DNA of 64,000 nt from positions 35,978 through 99,977 of the forward strand of contig JBATXM010000236.1 of the NCBI GenBank assembly GCA_049673305.1. The letters run 5' to 3'. This document shows, in pieces, positions 40,983 through 50,306 of the stretch (positions within the stretch are counted from its first letter, which is position 1; every line of letters begins with the position of its first letter). This DNA is from GCA-003244245 sp049673305 (GTDB lineage: Bacteria > Actinomycetota > Actinomycetes > Mycobacteriales > Pseudonocardiaceae). The translations under genes were made by a program, and so were the position numbers. The notes under the pieces are model-generated. The model was not told where the DNA came from, searched no databases, and saw nothing but the letters and a program-made list of their open reading frames with translations.

Positions 40983-42737
40983 GTGGCGACGGCGGGAACA
41001 GGGAACCCGATCAGTGATGGTGATGCGGCCCGGGCCAGGGGCACCACCGTTGAGCAGACGCTGCTGCGGGGCCAGCCTGGTGTTGGTGACTACCAACCGA
41101 TCGTGGTCCAGCCAGGCGAGCCGCATGTGCGGCGGGGGGAGCTGTGCCCGGGTAGCGATCAGCTGGCACGCCGTGACGGGCGTCGTGGCCTGTTCGCGTT
41201 CGCGCATCTGACCGATGTGCACTTGGTGGATTCCCAGTCGCCATCGCGGCTGGAATTCCTGGATCGGTATGTTGATCCAGGCTCGCTATTGGCCTCGCGG
41301 GTGCACATTCAGGGCAGTTACCGGCCGCAGGAGATGCTCAGTGTGCAGGTCGCTGACGCGATGGTGCGTCGGATCAATTCGATCGGCGTCGGCCCCGTGT
41401 CGGGGATTCCGCTCGCCTGCGCGGTGGTGACCGGTGACAACTGCGACAATTCCCAGTACAACGAACTGCGCTGGTACATCGACGTCCTCGACGGTGGCCT
41501 CATCCAGCCGGATTCCGGTGATCCCAACCGGTATGAGGGTGTAGCGGACGCGGTGCACTACGACGTGCACTACTGGCACCCTGACGGCACCCCACCCGGA
41601 GCGCCCGAGGATCTGCCGAAGGCGCGCTACGGATTTCCCACCATTCCCGGACTGCTGGATGCGGCACGTCGCCCCTTTCAGGCGGTAGGCCTGGGCATTC
41701 CGTGGTATGCCGCGTACGGTAATCATGACGCACTGATCCAGGGCAACATTCCGCACCTGCCCGAGACCTCGGAATGGGCGATCGGCGGTCATAAGGTGAT
41801 CGAGCTTCCCAGTGGAATCTCGGTGCTGCGCCTGGCGGCGGACCTGCTGCGGGAAGACCCAGCAGCCGCGATCCGCGTGCTGCGCCAGGGAGTGGTGCGC
41901 CAGGTCACACCCGACGCGCGCCGGCGGTTGGTCGACCGCAATGAGACGGTTCGCGAGCACTTCACGACCCGAGGGCGGCCACTCGGCCACGGATTCAGTG
42001 CCGACAACGAGGCAAATGGCACCGCCTATTATGGATTCGACAACGGAATCGTGCGCTGCCTGGTGCTGGACACGGTCAACGCGTATGGCGGCGCCAACGG
42101 TTCGCTGGACCAGACCCAGTTCGCTTGGCTGGAACAGGAACTCGAGGCCGGCCACCGGCAATACCTCGACCACGCGGGCAATGTGGTCATCGGGACCGGC
42201 ACTGACCGGATCTTTGTGGTGTTCAGCCATCACACCGTCGCGAGCATGGACAATTTCCTGGCGCCACCCGAGCACCCGCGCGTCCTCGGCGACCATGTCC
42301 GGGACTTGTTGTTGCGCTTTCCCAACGTGGTGGCCTGGGTCAACGGGCACACCCACATCAACAGGATCACCCCCCACCCTCGGCCACCTGGCAGCACGAT
42401 CAGCGGGGGATTCTGGGAAATCACCACCGCCTCCCACATCGACTGGCCTCAACAAGCCCGTCTTATCGAGCTGATGGACAACGCTGACGGTACCCTCTCA
42501 ATCATCACCACGATCATCGACACGGCAGCTCCCACCGCGCATGACGCCGCCCAGCTCGACTCGCTCGACACGTTGAGCTCGCTGTCCCGCGAGCTCGCCG
42601 CCAACGATTGGCAGTTCCGCGCTGCCACGACCTCGACCGTGGACGGCCATCGCGGATCGCTTCTTGACCGCAACACTGAACTGCTGCTGCCAACACCCAT
42701 CACCATCGAGCCGCCAGAGCACGAGATCAGAGGATGA
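40983..42737 (+). CDS. Metallophosphoesterase of the TIGR03767 type
   Basis: A 584-residue protein with calcineurin-like motifs in order: AFAHLTDVHLVD (Asp, His), VVTGDNCDN (Asp, Asn), AAYGNHDAL (Asn-His), VVFSHHTVAS and WVNGHTHINRI (Gly-His-x-His). Length and motif spacing match the actinobacterial family TIGR03767. The GTG at 40983 follows GGGGAGG; the frame is open from 40896 but has no better site. No export signal is evident from this start. The substrate is unknown. Confidence 0.82.
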   Translation: MATAGTGNPISDGDAARARGTTVEQTLLRGQPGVGDYQPIVVQPGEPHVRRGELCPGSDQLARRDGRRGLFAFAHLTDVHLVDSQSPSRLEFLDRYVDPGSLLASRVHIQGSYRPQEMLSVQVADAMVRRINSIGVGPVSGIPLACAVVTGDNCDNSQYNELRWYIDVLDGGLIQPDSGDPNRYEGVADAVHYDVHYWHPDGTPPGAPEDLPKARYGFPTIPGLLDAARRPFQAVGLGIPWYAAYGNHDALIQGNIPHLPETSEWAIGGHKVIELPSGISVLRLAADLLREDPAAAIRVLRQGVVRQVTPDARRRLVDRNETVREHFTTRGRPLGHGFSADNEANGTAYYGFDNGIVRCLVLDTVNAYGGANGSLDQTQFAWLEQELEAGHRQYLDHAGNVVIGTGTDRIFVVFSHHTVASMDNFLAPPEHPRVLGDHVRDLLLRFPNVVAWVNGHTHINRITPHPRPPGSTISGGFWEITTASHIDWPQQARLIELMDNADGTLSIITTIIDTAAPTAHDAAQLDSLDTLSSLSRELAANDWQFRAATTSTVDGHRGSLLDRNTELLLPTPITIEPPEHEIRG

Positions 42738-43488
42738 GCAAGGGGACCTGTGCCTAGGCGCAGGCAGGTCGTTGTCGGCACCGGGCATGCCGGTGAGCGT
42801 CTGCTCGAGGGCGGCGCAATGGACAAGATCGTCGTGTCCGCCCGGGCGGACACGGATACCGACTTTGCGCAGTTCCGCACGGTATTGCACTGCGAAACGC
42901 CGCAGGCTGACCCCGGTTGCACCCTGTCTGCCGGTTCCTCTCCCAGGTCGTCCGCACCCAGGCCCCGCAGGCCGTGTTCGCCCAGCTGGTGCTCGACATG
43001 GAGCTGGCCGCGCACGATCACCGCTACGTTGGCATCAACATCGTCGCGCCCGAAGACAACTCCGTGGCACTGCGGGACTACCACCTGCACATGCAGATGA
43101 TCGGTTACCTGCACGCGCTGTATCCCGGCGTGCACATCACCCTGCCCGCCGGCGAGCTGGTGCCCGGTCTTGTCCCAGCCGCGAATCTGCGCTCCCACAT
43201 CCGCGACGCGGTCGCCACCGCGCACGCGGAACGTATCGGCCACGGCGTGGACATCGCGGGTGAGGACCAGCCTGATGAGCTGTTGCATTCCATGGCTGCT
43301 GGCCACATCCTGGTCGAGATCGCGCTCACCAGCAACCGCCAGAGCCTGCAGGGGGGGTACGGCCAGCGACATCCCTTTGTGCGGTATCGCCAGTTCGGTG
43401 TGCCGGTGACCCTGGTCACCGACGACGAGGGTAGGCAACTGTTCCGCGAAACGTGTAACAACGCGTCGTTTCATGCGATATTATCTGT

Positions 43489-44078
43489 GTGAAGCTGAGT
43501 GCGTGGGCCAAGGAGAACGGTGTTTCGTACCGCGCCGCGCTGAACTGGTTCCACGCCGGGACGCTCCCGGTGCCCGCGCGGCAGCTCGCGACTGGCACGA
43601 TTCTGGTCGCCCCGCCGATCGTGGAGTCGGGCGTCGTGGTCGCGTATTGCCGGGTCAGCTCCCACGACCAGAAGGCGGACCTGGAACGGCAGGCCGGGCG
43701 GGTGCTGACGATGTGCTCGGCGCGTGGCATCCGGATCGACCGCACGGTCACCGAGATCGGGTCCGGGCTAAACGGGTGCCGGACGAAGCTGCGCAAGGTG
43801 CTCGGCGACCCGAAGGTGTCCACGATCGTGGTCGAGCACCGCGACCGGCTCGCCCACTTCGGCGTCGAGTACCTCGAAGCAGCACTCTCGGCGCACGGCC
43901 GGACCGTGGTCGTGCTCGACGACGCGGAGCTGCCCGACGACCTCGCACGAGACCTCACCGAAGTCCTGACCTCCATGTGCGCCCGGCTGTACGGCCGCCG
44001 TTCCGCCTCGCGGCGGGCAGCGCTGCCGTCGTCGCGATCGAGAACGAGCCCGACACCTCGCCCGGAGACCCGTCGTGA
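43489..44078 (+). pseudogene. tnpA: IS607 TnpA serine transposase with a C-terminal frameshift
   Basis: The protein starts with a MerR-like HTH (KLSAWAKENGVSYRAALNWF) and continues with a resolvase domain carrying VVAYCRVSSHDQKADLERQA with the catalytic Ser, VVEHRDRLAHFG and TSMCARLYGRRSASRRA. The GTG start at 43489 is used. After about residue 178 the natural ending (AAVVAIENEPDTSPGDPS, TGA at 44076-44078) is found only in the -1 frame, near a run of CGGCGGGC at about 44013. That TGA overlaps the tnpB GTG. Either a frameshift mutation, a sequencing error or a programmed shift is possible. Confidence 0.7.
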
Positions 44079-45406
44079 TCCGCGCCTACCTGTTCGCGCT
44101 GGACCCGACCGAGGAACAGGAGCAGGCGTTCCGGTCGCATTGCGGCGCGCAGCGCTACGCCTACAACTTCGGTGTCGAACTCGCCGGGAAGATCCGGGCG
44201 CAGCGCGCCGCCGAGTACAGCTACGGGCTGCGCGGTGCCGAGCTGACCTCGTGTTCGGCCTACGACCTGCGGCGAGCATGGAACACCGCAAAGCACGAGC
44301 GGGCGCCGTGGTGGGCCGAGAACAGCAAGGAGGCGTACTCCTCCGGGCTGTCCAACGCGGCGACTGCGTTCAAGAACTTCGGTGACTCGTTCCGTGGAGC
44401 CCGGCGCGGCCCGAAGATCCGCTACCTGCGGTTCAAGGGCCGTCGCGCCCGTCTGACCTGCCGTTTCACCACTGGCGTGTTTGGGCTGACCGCCGACCGG
44501 CGGCACGTCAAGCTGCCCCGGATCGGGGCGGTCCGCACTCACGAGTCGACCCGCAAGCTCGCCCGCCACGTCGAGGCCGGGACGGCCCGCATCCTCGCGG
44601 CGACCTTGTCCCACCAGCGTGGGCGGTGGCACGTCGCCATGTCGGTGGAGCTGCCCGACCCGACACCCGCCGAGCGCACGCAAGGCCGGGTTGTCGGCGT
44701 CGACCTCGGCATCAAGTCCCTGGCCGTGCTCTCCACCGGTGAGGTCGTGCCCAACCCGCGCCACCTCGACGGTGCGCTCACGGCGATGCGCCGCATGCAG
44801 CGCATCTGCTCGCGGCGCCGTGGTCCGGACCGGCGCACTCGCGTCGAGCCGTCGCAGCGGTGGCGCAAGGCCAAGGCCCGAGTCACCGCGCTGCACACCC
44901 GCGTGGGCAATCAGCGCCGCGACGGGCTGCACAAGCTCACCACCCGTCTCGCGCGCGACCACGACGTCGTGGTCGTCGAGGATCTCCACGTGGCCGGGAT
45001 GGTCCGCAACAAGCGGCTGGCCCGTCACATCTCCGGGCTGGGGATGGGCGAGTTCCGCCGTCAGCTCACACAAGGCGGGCGCTGCCGATGGGCGTGGCAC
45101 GTCGCGGACCGGTGGTACCCGTCCAGCAAGACCTGTTCGGCGTGCGGTGCGGTGAGAGCCAAGCTCACCCTCGCCGAGCGGGAGTTCACCTGCGAGTCCT
45201 GCGGCACCCGGCTCGACCGGGACTTCAACGCCGCGCTGAACCTGGCCGCGCTCGCGGCCGAGGTCACGTCCACGGAGAGTTCGCGCCGGGACGATAAACA
45301 GCCCGCTGGAAACCCACGTAAGACCGGCATGGTCGGCAACGGGTACTGCCACGGGAAGACTCAGATCATGAGTCAACGTCGCCCCCGCGAGGTGGCGACT
45401 CGATGA
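44075..45406 (+). CDS. tnpB: TnpB RNA-guided nuclease of the IS607 element
   Basis: A 443-residue protein of the TnpB family, ancestral to Cas12. RuvC residues are seen in VVGVDLGIKSLAV (Asp), VVVVEDLHVAGM (Glu) and RDFNAALNLAA (Asp). A zinc finger is formed by TCSACGAVRA and FTCESCGTRLD. All catalytic residues are present, so it may be active. The GTG start at 44075 overlaps the TGA that ends tnpA. The guide RNA usually comes from the 3' end of tnpB and the right end of the element, with the guide in the flank after 45434. Confidence 0.9.
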   Translation: MIRAYLFALDPTEEQEQAFRSHCGAQRYAYNFGVELAGKIRAQRAAEYSYGLRGAELTSCSAYDLRRAWNTAKHERAPWWAENSKEAYSSGLSNAATAFKNFGDSFRGARRGPKIRYLRFKGRRARLTCRFTTGVFGLTADRRHVKLPRIGAVRTHESTRKLARHVEAGTARILAATLSHQRGRWHVAMSVELPDPTPAERTQGRVVGVDLGIKSLAVLSTGEVVPNPRHLDGALTAMRRMQRICSRRRGPDRRTRVEPSQRWRKAKARVTALHTRVGNQRRDGLHKLTTRLARDHDVVVVEDLHVAGMVRNKRLARHISGLGMGEFRRQLTQGGRCRWAWHVADRWYPSSKTCSACGAVRAKLTLAEREFTCESCGTRLDRDFNAALNLAALAAEVTSTESSRRDDKQPAGNPRKTGMVGNGYCHGKTQIMSQRRPREVATR

Positions 45407-45793
45407 GGACGTTCTTACACGTTTCATCGAACGGCATCGAACGTACTGATCTCACTCATGAGTACGAGCAGGCGGTGACCACGTACCACTTGAGCTACCA
45501 GGATCTTAAGACCATGGCCCGCGCCGCCCTCGACCATGGCTTCCTCCAAGGCGCCAGCTTGTGGAGCGCGCCAGAAGACTTCCGGGCGGCCACTGCCTGC
45601 GCCAGTGATCAGCTCGGCCAGCCGCGACCAAGCCAGGCGTGCCAGCGGTTGCTCAACGCCAGCCCCAAAGCTGGCGCGCAGTGGAAGCAGGAAGCCGCGT
45701 TCACCCGCTTCGAAGACCAGCACCAAGGCTGAGGCGCCGGCCGTGCTGGCGAGCCGTGGGCAACGCGGTGGCCGGATACGGGACAATGGGGCC

Positions 45794-46204
45794 GTGGGGA
45801 CACCGAGCGAGGGGCTGGAGCGATTGCGCGTCGCAGCCGGGTCTGGGGAGCTGCGCGCGTTTTGTCAGCGGTGGCACGTCACCTTGCTCACGGTATTCGG
45901 CAGTACCGGCCGGGGTGAGCCGGATCCGCGTGACCTCGACATCGGAGTCCTGACCGAGCACGGCGTTGATGTGGACCTGTTCGAGTTTGTCACCGACGTG
46001 ATCGAGTTCGTGGGGCTTGAGGAGGTGGACGTGGCCCACCTCAACGCCGCCGGGCCGCTGCTGCGAAAACGTGCCCTGCTTGGTTCGATCATTCTCTATG
46101 AGAGCGAGCCTGGAATGTGGGCTCGTGCCGCTACCGTCGCCGTCCTGGAGCGGCTGGACACCGAGTGGCTGCGCCGGCTGAGCTTGGAGCTGCTGGCCAG
46201 ATGA
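45794..46204 (+). CDS. mntA: MntA-type nucleotidyltransferase antitoxin
   Basis: A 136-residue minimal nucleotidyltransferase with LLTVFGSTGRGEPDPRDLDI, the GS-x(9+)-DxD core. It is followed by EVDVAHLNAAGPLLRKRALL, where a third Asp is placed. In MntA-HepT pairs the MNT adenylylates and so inactivates the HEPN ribonuclease. The GTG at 45794 is the first codon that gives the family N-terminus. It overlaps the HEPN gene by four bases (ATGA). Confidence 0.8.
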   Translation: MGTPSEGLERLRVAAGSGELRAFCQRWHVTLLTVFGSTGRGEPDPRDLDIGVLTEHGVDVDLFEFVTDVIEFVGLEEVDVAHLNAAGPLLRKRALLGSIILYESEPGMWARAATVAVLERLDTEWLRRLSLELLAR

Positions 46205-46527
46205 CGCCGCGCCGGCTCGACCCAGCTCTCATCCAGGAACGGCTGCGTGAGATCCAGCTGCTGCTTGGCCGCTCGCCACACAGCTACGCCGACTCATTTG
46301 ACCAGCTCGCGCGAGCCGGAGTGCTCGAATGGGGCCTTGCCGCCGCGCTGCGCCCGTCCGCTGGCATGCGCAACGTGCTCGTCCACGACTACCTCGAGGT
46401 CGATCATGGCAAGGTGTCCGCAGCCATCCCACTGGCACTGGAGCAGTACGGCCAGTACGTGCGGAACCTCGCTCGCTGGCTCCGCAGCCACGGCGCAGCC
46501 GCCTCAGACCCCGGCGCGGACGAGTAA
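46201..46527 (+). CDS. hepT: HepT-like HEPN ribonuclease toxin
   Basis: A 108-residue helical protein (DUF86/HepT). The active motif Rx4HxY is present as MRNVLVHDYLEVD near residue 60. The start overlaps the MntA stop. The stop lies five bases from the convergent L,D-transpeptidase gene. HepT cleaves tRNA or other RNA unless AMPylated at the Tyr of this motif. Confidence 0.82.
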   Translation: MTPRRLDPALIQERLREIQLLLGRSPHSYADSFDQLARAGVLEWGLAAALRPSAGMRNVLVHDYLEVDHGKVSAAIPLALEQYGQYVRNLARWLRSHGAAASDPGADE

Positions 46528-46531
46528 AAAA

Positions 46532-46999
46532 TCAGTCGACGACCTGCACCACGTCGCCGACGTGCAGGGTGTTGTAGAAGGTCTGCGCCGCGCTCTGAGT
46601 CAGGTGCACGCAGCCGTTGGAGCGGACCGTCACGCTGTCCTGGTGGAAGGCGTCACCGCCATTGAAGAACACCGAGTAAGGCATCGGAGCGTTGTGGAAG
46701 ATACTGCTGCGGTGGTGAAGGTCCTTCCAAAACACCTGGAAGGTTCCCGGGGCGGTCGGTGCGCTGGCCTTGCCGGTCGCCACCGGGACTGGACCGTAGA
46801 TGACATCGCCGCCTTGCATCAGCCACGCTTGTTGGCTCGACAAATCGACGCAGGCCCGCGCCGCTGAGGTGCACGGCGCACCGCTCGATGTAGCGGACGC
46901 GCCTGCGGTCCCGGCGAGCAGCAGTGCTGTGGCTCCTAGCAGCCCGCCGACAACGGTTCGTACCGTGCGCGTGATCGGCCTGCCGAGTACTCGAACCAT
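46532..46999 (-). CDS. Secreted L,D-transpeptidase (YkuD domain)
   Basis: A 155-residue protein with a signal peptide (Arg-rich start, then VVGGLLGATALLLAGTAGAS). The YkuD domain begins at ACVDLSSQQAWLMQGG and contains the catalytic signature VRSNGCVHLTQSAAQ with Cys and His. Such enzymes form 3-3 crosslinks in peptidoglycan outside the membrane. There is no attached binding domain, so it is a minimal version. It starts with ATG at 46999. Confidence 0.88.
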   Translation of the reverse strand: MVRVLGRPITRTVRTVVGGLLGATALLLAGTAGASATSSGAPCTSAARACVDLSSQQAWLMQGGDVIYGPVPVATGKASAPTAPGTFQVFWKDLHHRSSIFHNAPMPYSVFFNGGDAFHQDSVTVRSNGCVHLTQSAAQTFYNTLHVGDVVQVVD

Positions 47000-47267
47000 C
47001 GTCAGCTCCCTCTGCCGCTTCGGCTGCGTCCCACTGGGACGCAGCCGAAGCCAGCACCATACATTGCAGTCAGTGACCCGATCTCACCTGATGGTAAACA
47101 CACCGGTTCTGCACCGCCAGGGTTTTTCATTCCCTGCGGGTGTGGCGCTGTCGGACGGCGCGGCTACGATCACTCCAGGACCACGATCAGTGCAGAGCCA
47201 CGATGACAACGGTCGCCATGGGCCGGCTACCGTGCACGGTGAGTCGTGAACAACCAGGAGGCAACCT
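47000..47267. promoter_or_regulatory. Divergent promoter region of L,D-transpeptidase and ctaD
   Basis: 268 bases with no ORF worth reporting. The first 30 bases upstream of the transpeptidase start contain GTCCCACTGGGACGC, a short palindrome (GTCCCA/TGGGAC) at about 47027-47038. The right end carries AGGAGG seven bases before the ctaD GTG. Confidence 0.35.
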
Positions 47268-49025
47268 GTGACGGCCATTGCGCCCCAACCGATCGCCACG
47301 CGTCCGCGTCCGGTGCGCCCCTCGGTCAAGGGGGGCACCCTGCTCGGGCTGCTGCAGACCACCGATCACAAGGTGATCGGCATGTTGTATCTGGTCACCT
47401 CCATGGCCTTCTTCTTCATCGGCGGCAGCATGGCCATGCTGATCCGCGCTGAGCTGGCTCGACCGGGCCTGCAGTTTTTGTCCACCGAGCAGTACAACCA
47501 GCTGTTCACCATGCACGGCACGATCATGCTGCTGCTCTATGCCACCCCGATCCTGTTCGCATTTGCCAATCTGATATTGCCGCTGCAGATCGGCTCGCCG
47601 GATGTGGCTTTTCCCCGGCTCAACGCCTTCTCTTACTGGGCGTTCTTGTTCGGCGGTCTCATCGTGTTGTCCGGCTTCCTGACACCGGGCGGTGCGGCGG
47701 ATTTCGGCTGGTTCGCCTACAGTCCGCTGTCCGATGCCGTGCACTCCCCGGGTGCCGGCGGTGACCTGTGGATCATGGGCCTTGTCCTCGCCGGACTGGG
47801 CACTATTCTGGGCGCGGTCAACATGATCACCACTGTGGTCTGCCTGCGCGCACCGGGAATGACGATGTTCCGGATGCCGATCTTCACCTGGAACATCTTT
47901 GTCACGTCACTTCTCGTGCTGCTCGCCTTCCCCGTCTTGACTGCGGCGCTACTCGGGCTGGAGGCTGACCGGCGACTCGGGGCGCACGTGTTCGACCCGG
48001 CCAATGGGGGCGCGATCCTGTGGCAGCATCTGTTCTGGTTCTTCGGCCATCCCGAGGTCTACATCGTGGCACTGCCGTTCTTCGGCATCGTGACGGAGAT
48101 TTTCCCGGTCTTCAGCCGCAAGCCGCTGTTCGGCTACAAGGGAATGATCTTCGCGACGCTGTCGATCGGGGCGCTGTCCGTGGTGGTGTGGGCGCACCAC
48201 ATGTACGCCACTGGGGCCGTGCTGCTGCCGTTCTTCTCCTTCACCACTTTCCTCATCGCGATCCCCACGGGTATCAAGTTCTTCAACTGGATCGGCACCA
48301 TGTGGCGCGGGCAACTCACCTTCGAAACCCCGATGCTGTTCTCGATCGGCTTTCTGGTGACGTTCCTGCTCGGCGGCTTGACTGGAGTGCTGCTGGCCGC
48401 TCCAGCGATTGACTTCCACGTCAGCGACACCTATTTCGTGGTGGCGCACTTCCATTATGTGCTCTACGGCACGATCGTGTTCGCCACCTTCGCCGGGATC
48501 TACTTCTGGTTCCCCAAGATCACCGGCCGTATGCTCGACGACTCGCTGGGCAAGTTCCATTTCTGGGCCACGTTCGTCGGGTTCCACTTAACCTTTCTGG
48601 TGCAGCACTGGCTGGGTGCCGAGGGGATGCCGCGCCGTTACGCTGACTACCTGCCCAGCGATGGGTTCACCACGCTGAACATGGTGTCCTCGATCGGTGC
48701 TTTTGTGCTCGGCGCGTCCACCCTGCCGTTCCTGTGGAATGTGTTCCGCAGCTACCGCTACGGCGAGGTGGTCACCGTTGACGACCCGTGGGGTCACGGC
48801 AACTCGCTGGAATGGGCCACCTCGTGCCCGCCACCGAGGCATAACTTCACTGAGCTGCCCCGCATCCGTTCCGAGCGACCGGCCTTCGAACTGCACTACC
48901 CGCACATGGCGGATCGCATGCGAGCCGAGGCGGGGGTCGTTGGCCATGAAAACCCAGTCGCGCCGAGCCACAAGCTGGCAGAAGTCGTGGAGCGCGACGA
49001 GATTGATGACCCACGAGACAAGTGA
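47268..49025 (+). CDS. ctaD: Cytochrome c oxidase subunit I
   Basis: A 585-residue integral membrane protein with about 12 helices, the catalytic subunit of the aa3-type terminal oxidase. Heme and copper ligands are visible in FTMHGTIMLLLYATP, WQHLFWFFGHPEVYIV, VVVWAHHMYATGA and VVAHFHYVLYGT. The GTG start follows AGGAGG. The stop overlaps the serB start (GTGA). In mycobacteria ctaD and serB2 are also adjacent. Confidence 0.95.
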   Translation: MTAIAPQPIATRPRPVRPSVKGGTLLGLLQTTDHKVIGMLYLVTSMAFFFIGGSMAMLIRAELARPGLQFLSTEQYNQLFTMHGTIMLLLYATPILFAFANLILPLQIGSPDVAFPRLNAFSYWAFLFGGLIVLSGFLTPGGAADFGWFAYSPLSDAVHSPGAGGDLWIMGLVLAGLGTILGAVNMITTVVCLRAPGMTMFRMPIFTWNIFVTSLLVLLAFPVLTAALLGLEADRRLGAHVFDPANGGAILWQHLFWFFGHPEVYIVALPFFGIVTEIFPVFSRKPLFGYKGMIFATLSIGALSVVVWAHHMYATGAVLLPFFSFTTFLIAIPTGIKFFNWIGTMWRGQLTFETPMLFSIGFLVTFLLGGLTGVLLAAPAIDFHVSDTYFVVAHFHYVLYGTIVFATFAGIYFWFPKITGRMLDDSLGKFHFWATFVGFHLTFLVQHWLGAEGMPRRYADYLPSDGFTTLNMVSSIGAFVLGASTLPFLWNVFRSYRYGEVVTVDDPWGHGNSLEWATSCPPPRHNFTELPRIRSERPAFELHYPHMADRMRAEAGVVGHENPVAPSHKLAEVVERDEIDDPRDK

Positions 49026-50266
49026 CCGATCACTCAGGAACAACCCGGACAACCCTGCTGCTGACCGTCACTGGGCGGGACAAGCCCGGGGTCGTGTCCG
49101 TGATCTTTTCCGCCCTCACCAGGCACGGGGTGGACATCCTCGACGTCGAGCAGGTGGTGATCCAGGGCCGGATCATCCTCGGTGTGCTGGTAGAGACCAC
49201 AGCTGATCCGGAAGACCTGCAAGAGGCCGCCGAGCAGGCCATGGCCAGCATCGGAATGCAGGTGGAGGTCGAGGTCGGTGCCGACGCGGTAGGTGCGAGT
49301 GCCCGCGGATCCACGCACGTCGTGTTGGTGTTGGGCCGGCCGGTCACGGCTCGCGCCTTCACCGAGACGACCCGCGCACTGGCCGCGTTGAACATCAACA
49401 TCGATGCCATTCGGCGGATCGCTGATTACCCGGTCACTGGGCTGGAGCTGCTCGTGTCGGTGCCCAGCAAGGATGATCCACGGGTTGCCGACACCGCGCT
49501 GCGCTCCACGATGGTCAGGCTCGCCGCGCACAGCGCGATCGACCTCGCCGTCGAACAGGTGGGCATCGCTCGCCGGGCCAAGCGGCTCGTCGTCTTCGAC
49601 GTCGACTCGACCCTGGTGCAGGGCGAGGTGATCGAGATGCTGGCTGAGCACGCCGGTGCTGCGGTGGAGGTGCGGGCGGTCACCGAGGCTGCGATGCGGG
49701 GAGAGCTGGACTTCACGCAGTCGTTGCGTCGCAGGGTTGCCCTGCTGGCGGGCCTTCCAGCCAGTGTGCTCACCGAGGTGATCAACGCGGTGGAGCTCAC
49801 GCCCGGAGCACGGACCACGGTACGGACCCTCAAGCGGTTGGGGTTCCGCTGCGGAGCGGTGTCGGGCGGCTTCACCCAGATCGTGCGACCAGTCGCCGAG
49901 GACTTGGGGCTGGATTTCTGCGCCGCCAACGAGCTGGAGATCCGCGATGGGAAGCTCACCGGCCGGGTCATCGGCTCGGTGGTGGATCGGTCCGGGAAGG
50001 CTGACGCGCTGCGCCGGGCGGCGAAGCGCTTCGGGGTCCCGCTGGCCCAGTGTGTCGCGGTCGGAGACGGCGCAAACGACATCGACATGCTTACCACCGC
50101 TGGCCTGGGCGTCGCGTTCAATGCCAAACCCGCGCTGCGGGAAGTCGCGGACACCGCGATTAACCAGCCGTTCCTGGACGTCGTGCTGTTCGTGCTGGGC
50201 GTGACCCGCGACGAGGTGGAGGCCGCCGACGCCGCCGACGGCCTACTGCGCAGGGTCCCCTTGTGA
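49022..50266 (+). CDS. serB: Phosphoserine phosphatase
   Basis: A 414-residue enzyme that removes phosphate from phosphoserine, the last step of serine synthesis. Two ACT-like domains (TVTGRDKPGVVSVIFSALTR; VLGRPVTARAFTETTRALAA) precede a HAD phosphatase domain with FDVDSTLVQGEVIE (nucleophile Asp), SGGFTQIVRP and VGDGANDIDML. The ACT domains probably sense serine. The GTG start overlaps the ctaD stop. A terminator follows nine bases after the stop. Confidence 0.93.
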   Translation: MTDHSGTTRTTLLLTVTGRDKPGVVSVIFSALTRHGVDILDVEQVVIQGRIILGVLVETTADPEDLQEAAEQAMASIGMQVEVEVGADAVGASARGSTHVVLVLGRPVTARAFTETTRALAALNINIDAIRRIADYPVTGLELLVSVPSKDDPRVADTALRSTMVRLAAHSAIDLAVEQVGIARRAKRLVVFDVDSTLVQGEVIEMLAEHAGAAVEVRAVTEAAMRGELDFTQSLRRRVALLAGLPASVLTEVINAVELTPGARTTVRTLKRLGFRCGAVSGGFTQIVRPVAEDLGLDFCAANELEIRDGKLTGRVIGSVVDRSGKADALRRAAKRFGVPLAQCVAVGDGANDIDMLTTAGLGVAFNAKPALREVADTAINQPFLDVVLFVLGVTRDEVEAADAADGLLRRVPL

Positions 50267-50274
50267 GTCTCGAT

Positions 50275-50296
50275 CGCCATTCGGCTCCGAATGGCG
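50275..50296. terminator. Bidirectional terminator between serB and the DinG-like helicase gene
   Basis: CGCCATTCGG at 50275-50284 and CCGAATGGCG at 50287-50296 are exact reverse complements separated by CT. The hairpin lies between the convergent ends of serB and the helicase gene and can serve both. There is no T-tract. Confidence 0.7.
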
Positions 50297-50306
50297 GTAT
50301 CAGTAC

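Larger units (their letters stand above)
43432..45434 (+). mobile_element. IS607-family insertion sequence with tnpA and tnpB
   Basis: Boundaries come from the interrupted host gene. Removing 43432-45434 joins GACGACGAGGG to CATCGAACG and restores the deaminase frame (TDDEG followed by IERTDLTHEY). A GG dinucleotide lies at both junctions, which is the known IS607 target core. Subterminal inverted sequences GAAACGTGTAA (43448-43458) and TTACACGTTTC (45415-45425) mark the ends. There is no target duplication, as expected for a serine transposase. Confidence 0.82.
42822..45732 (+). pseudogene. Adenosine deaminase-family gene interrupted by an IS607 element
   Basis: The left part contains FLSQVVRTQAPQAVFAQLV, GINIVAPEDNSVALRDYHLH, HAERIGHGVDI and VPVTLVTDDEG, all family hallmarks. 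The right part (from 45435) continues with ERTDLTHEYEQAVTTYHLSY and LQGASLWSAPEDF. A 2003-base element separates them. The N-terminal half of the barrel is missing, there is a frameshift near 42928 (FRTVLHCETPQADPGCTLSA in another frame), and the catalytic HAGE is changed to PAGE. The gene is therefore dead and was probably dead before the insertion. Confidence 0.75.
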
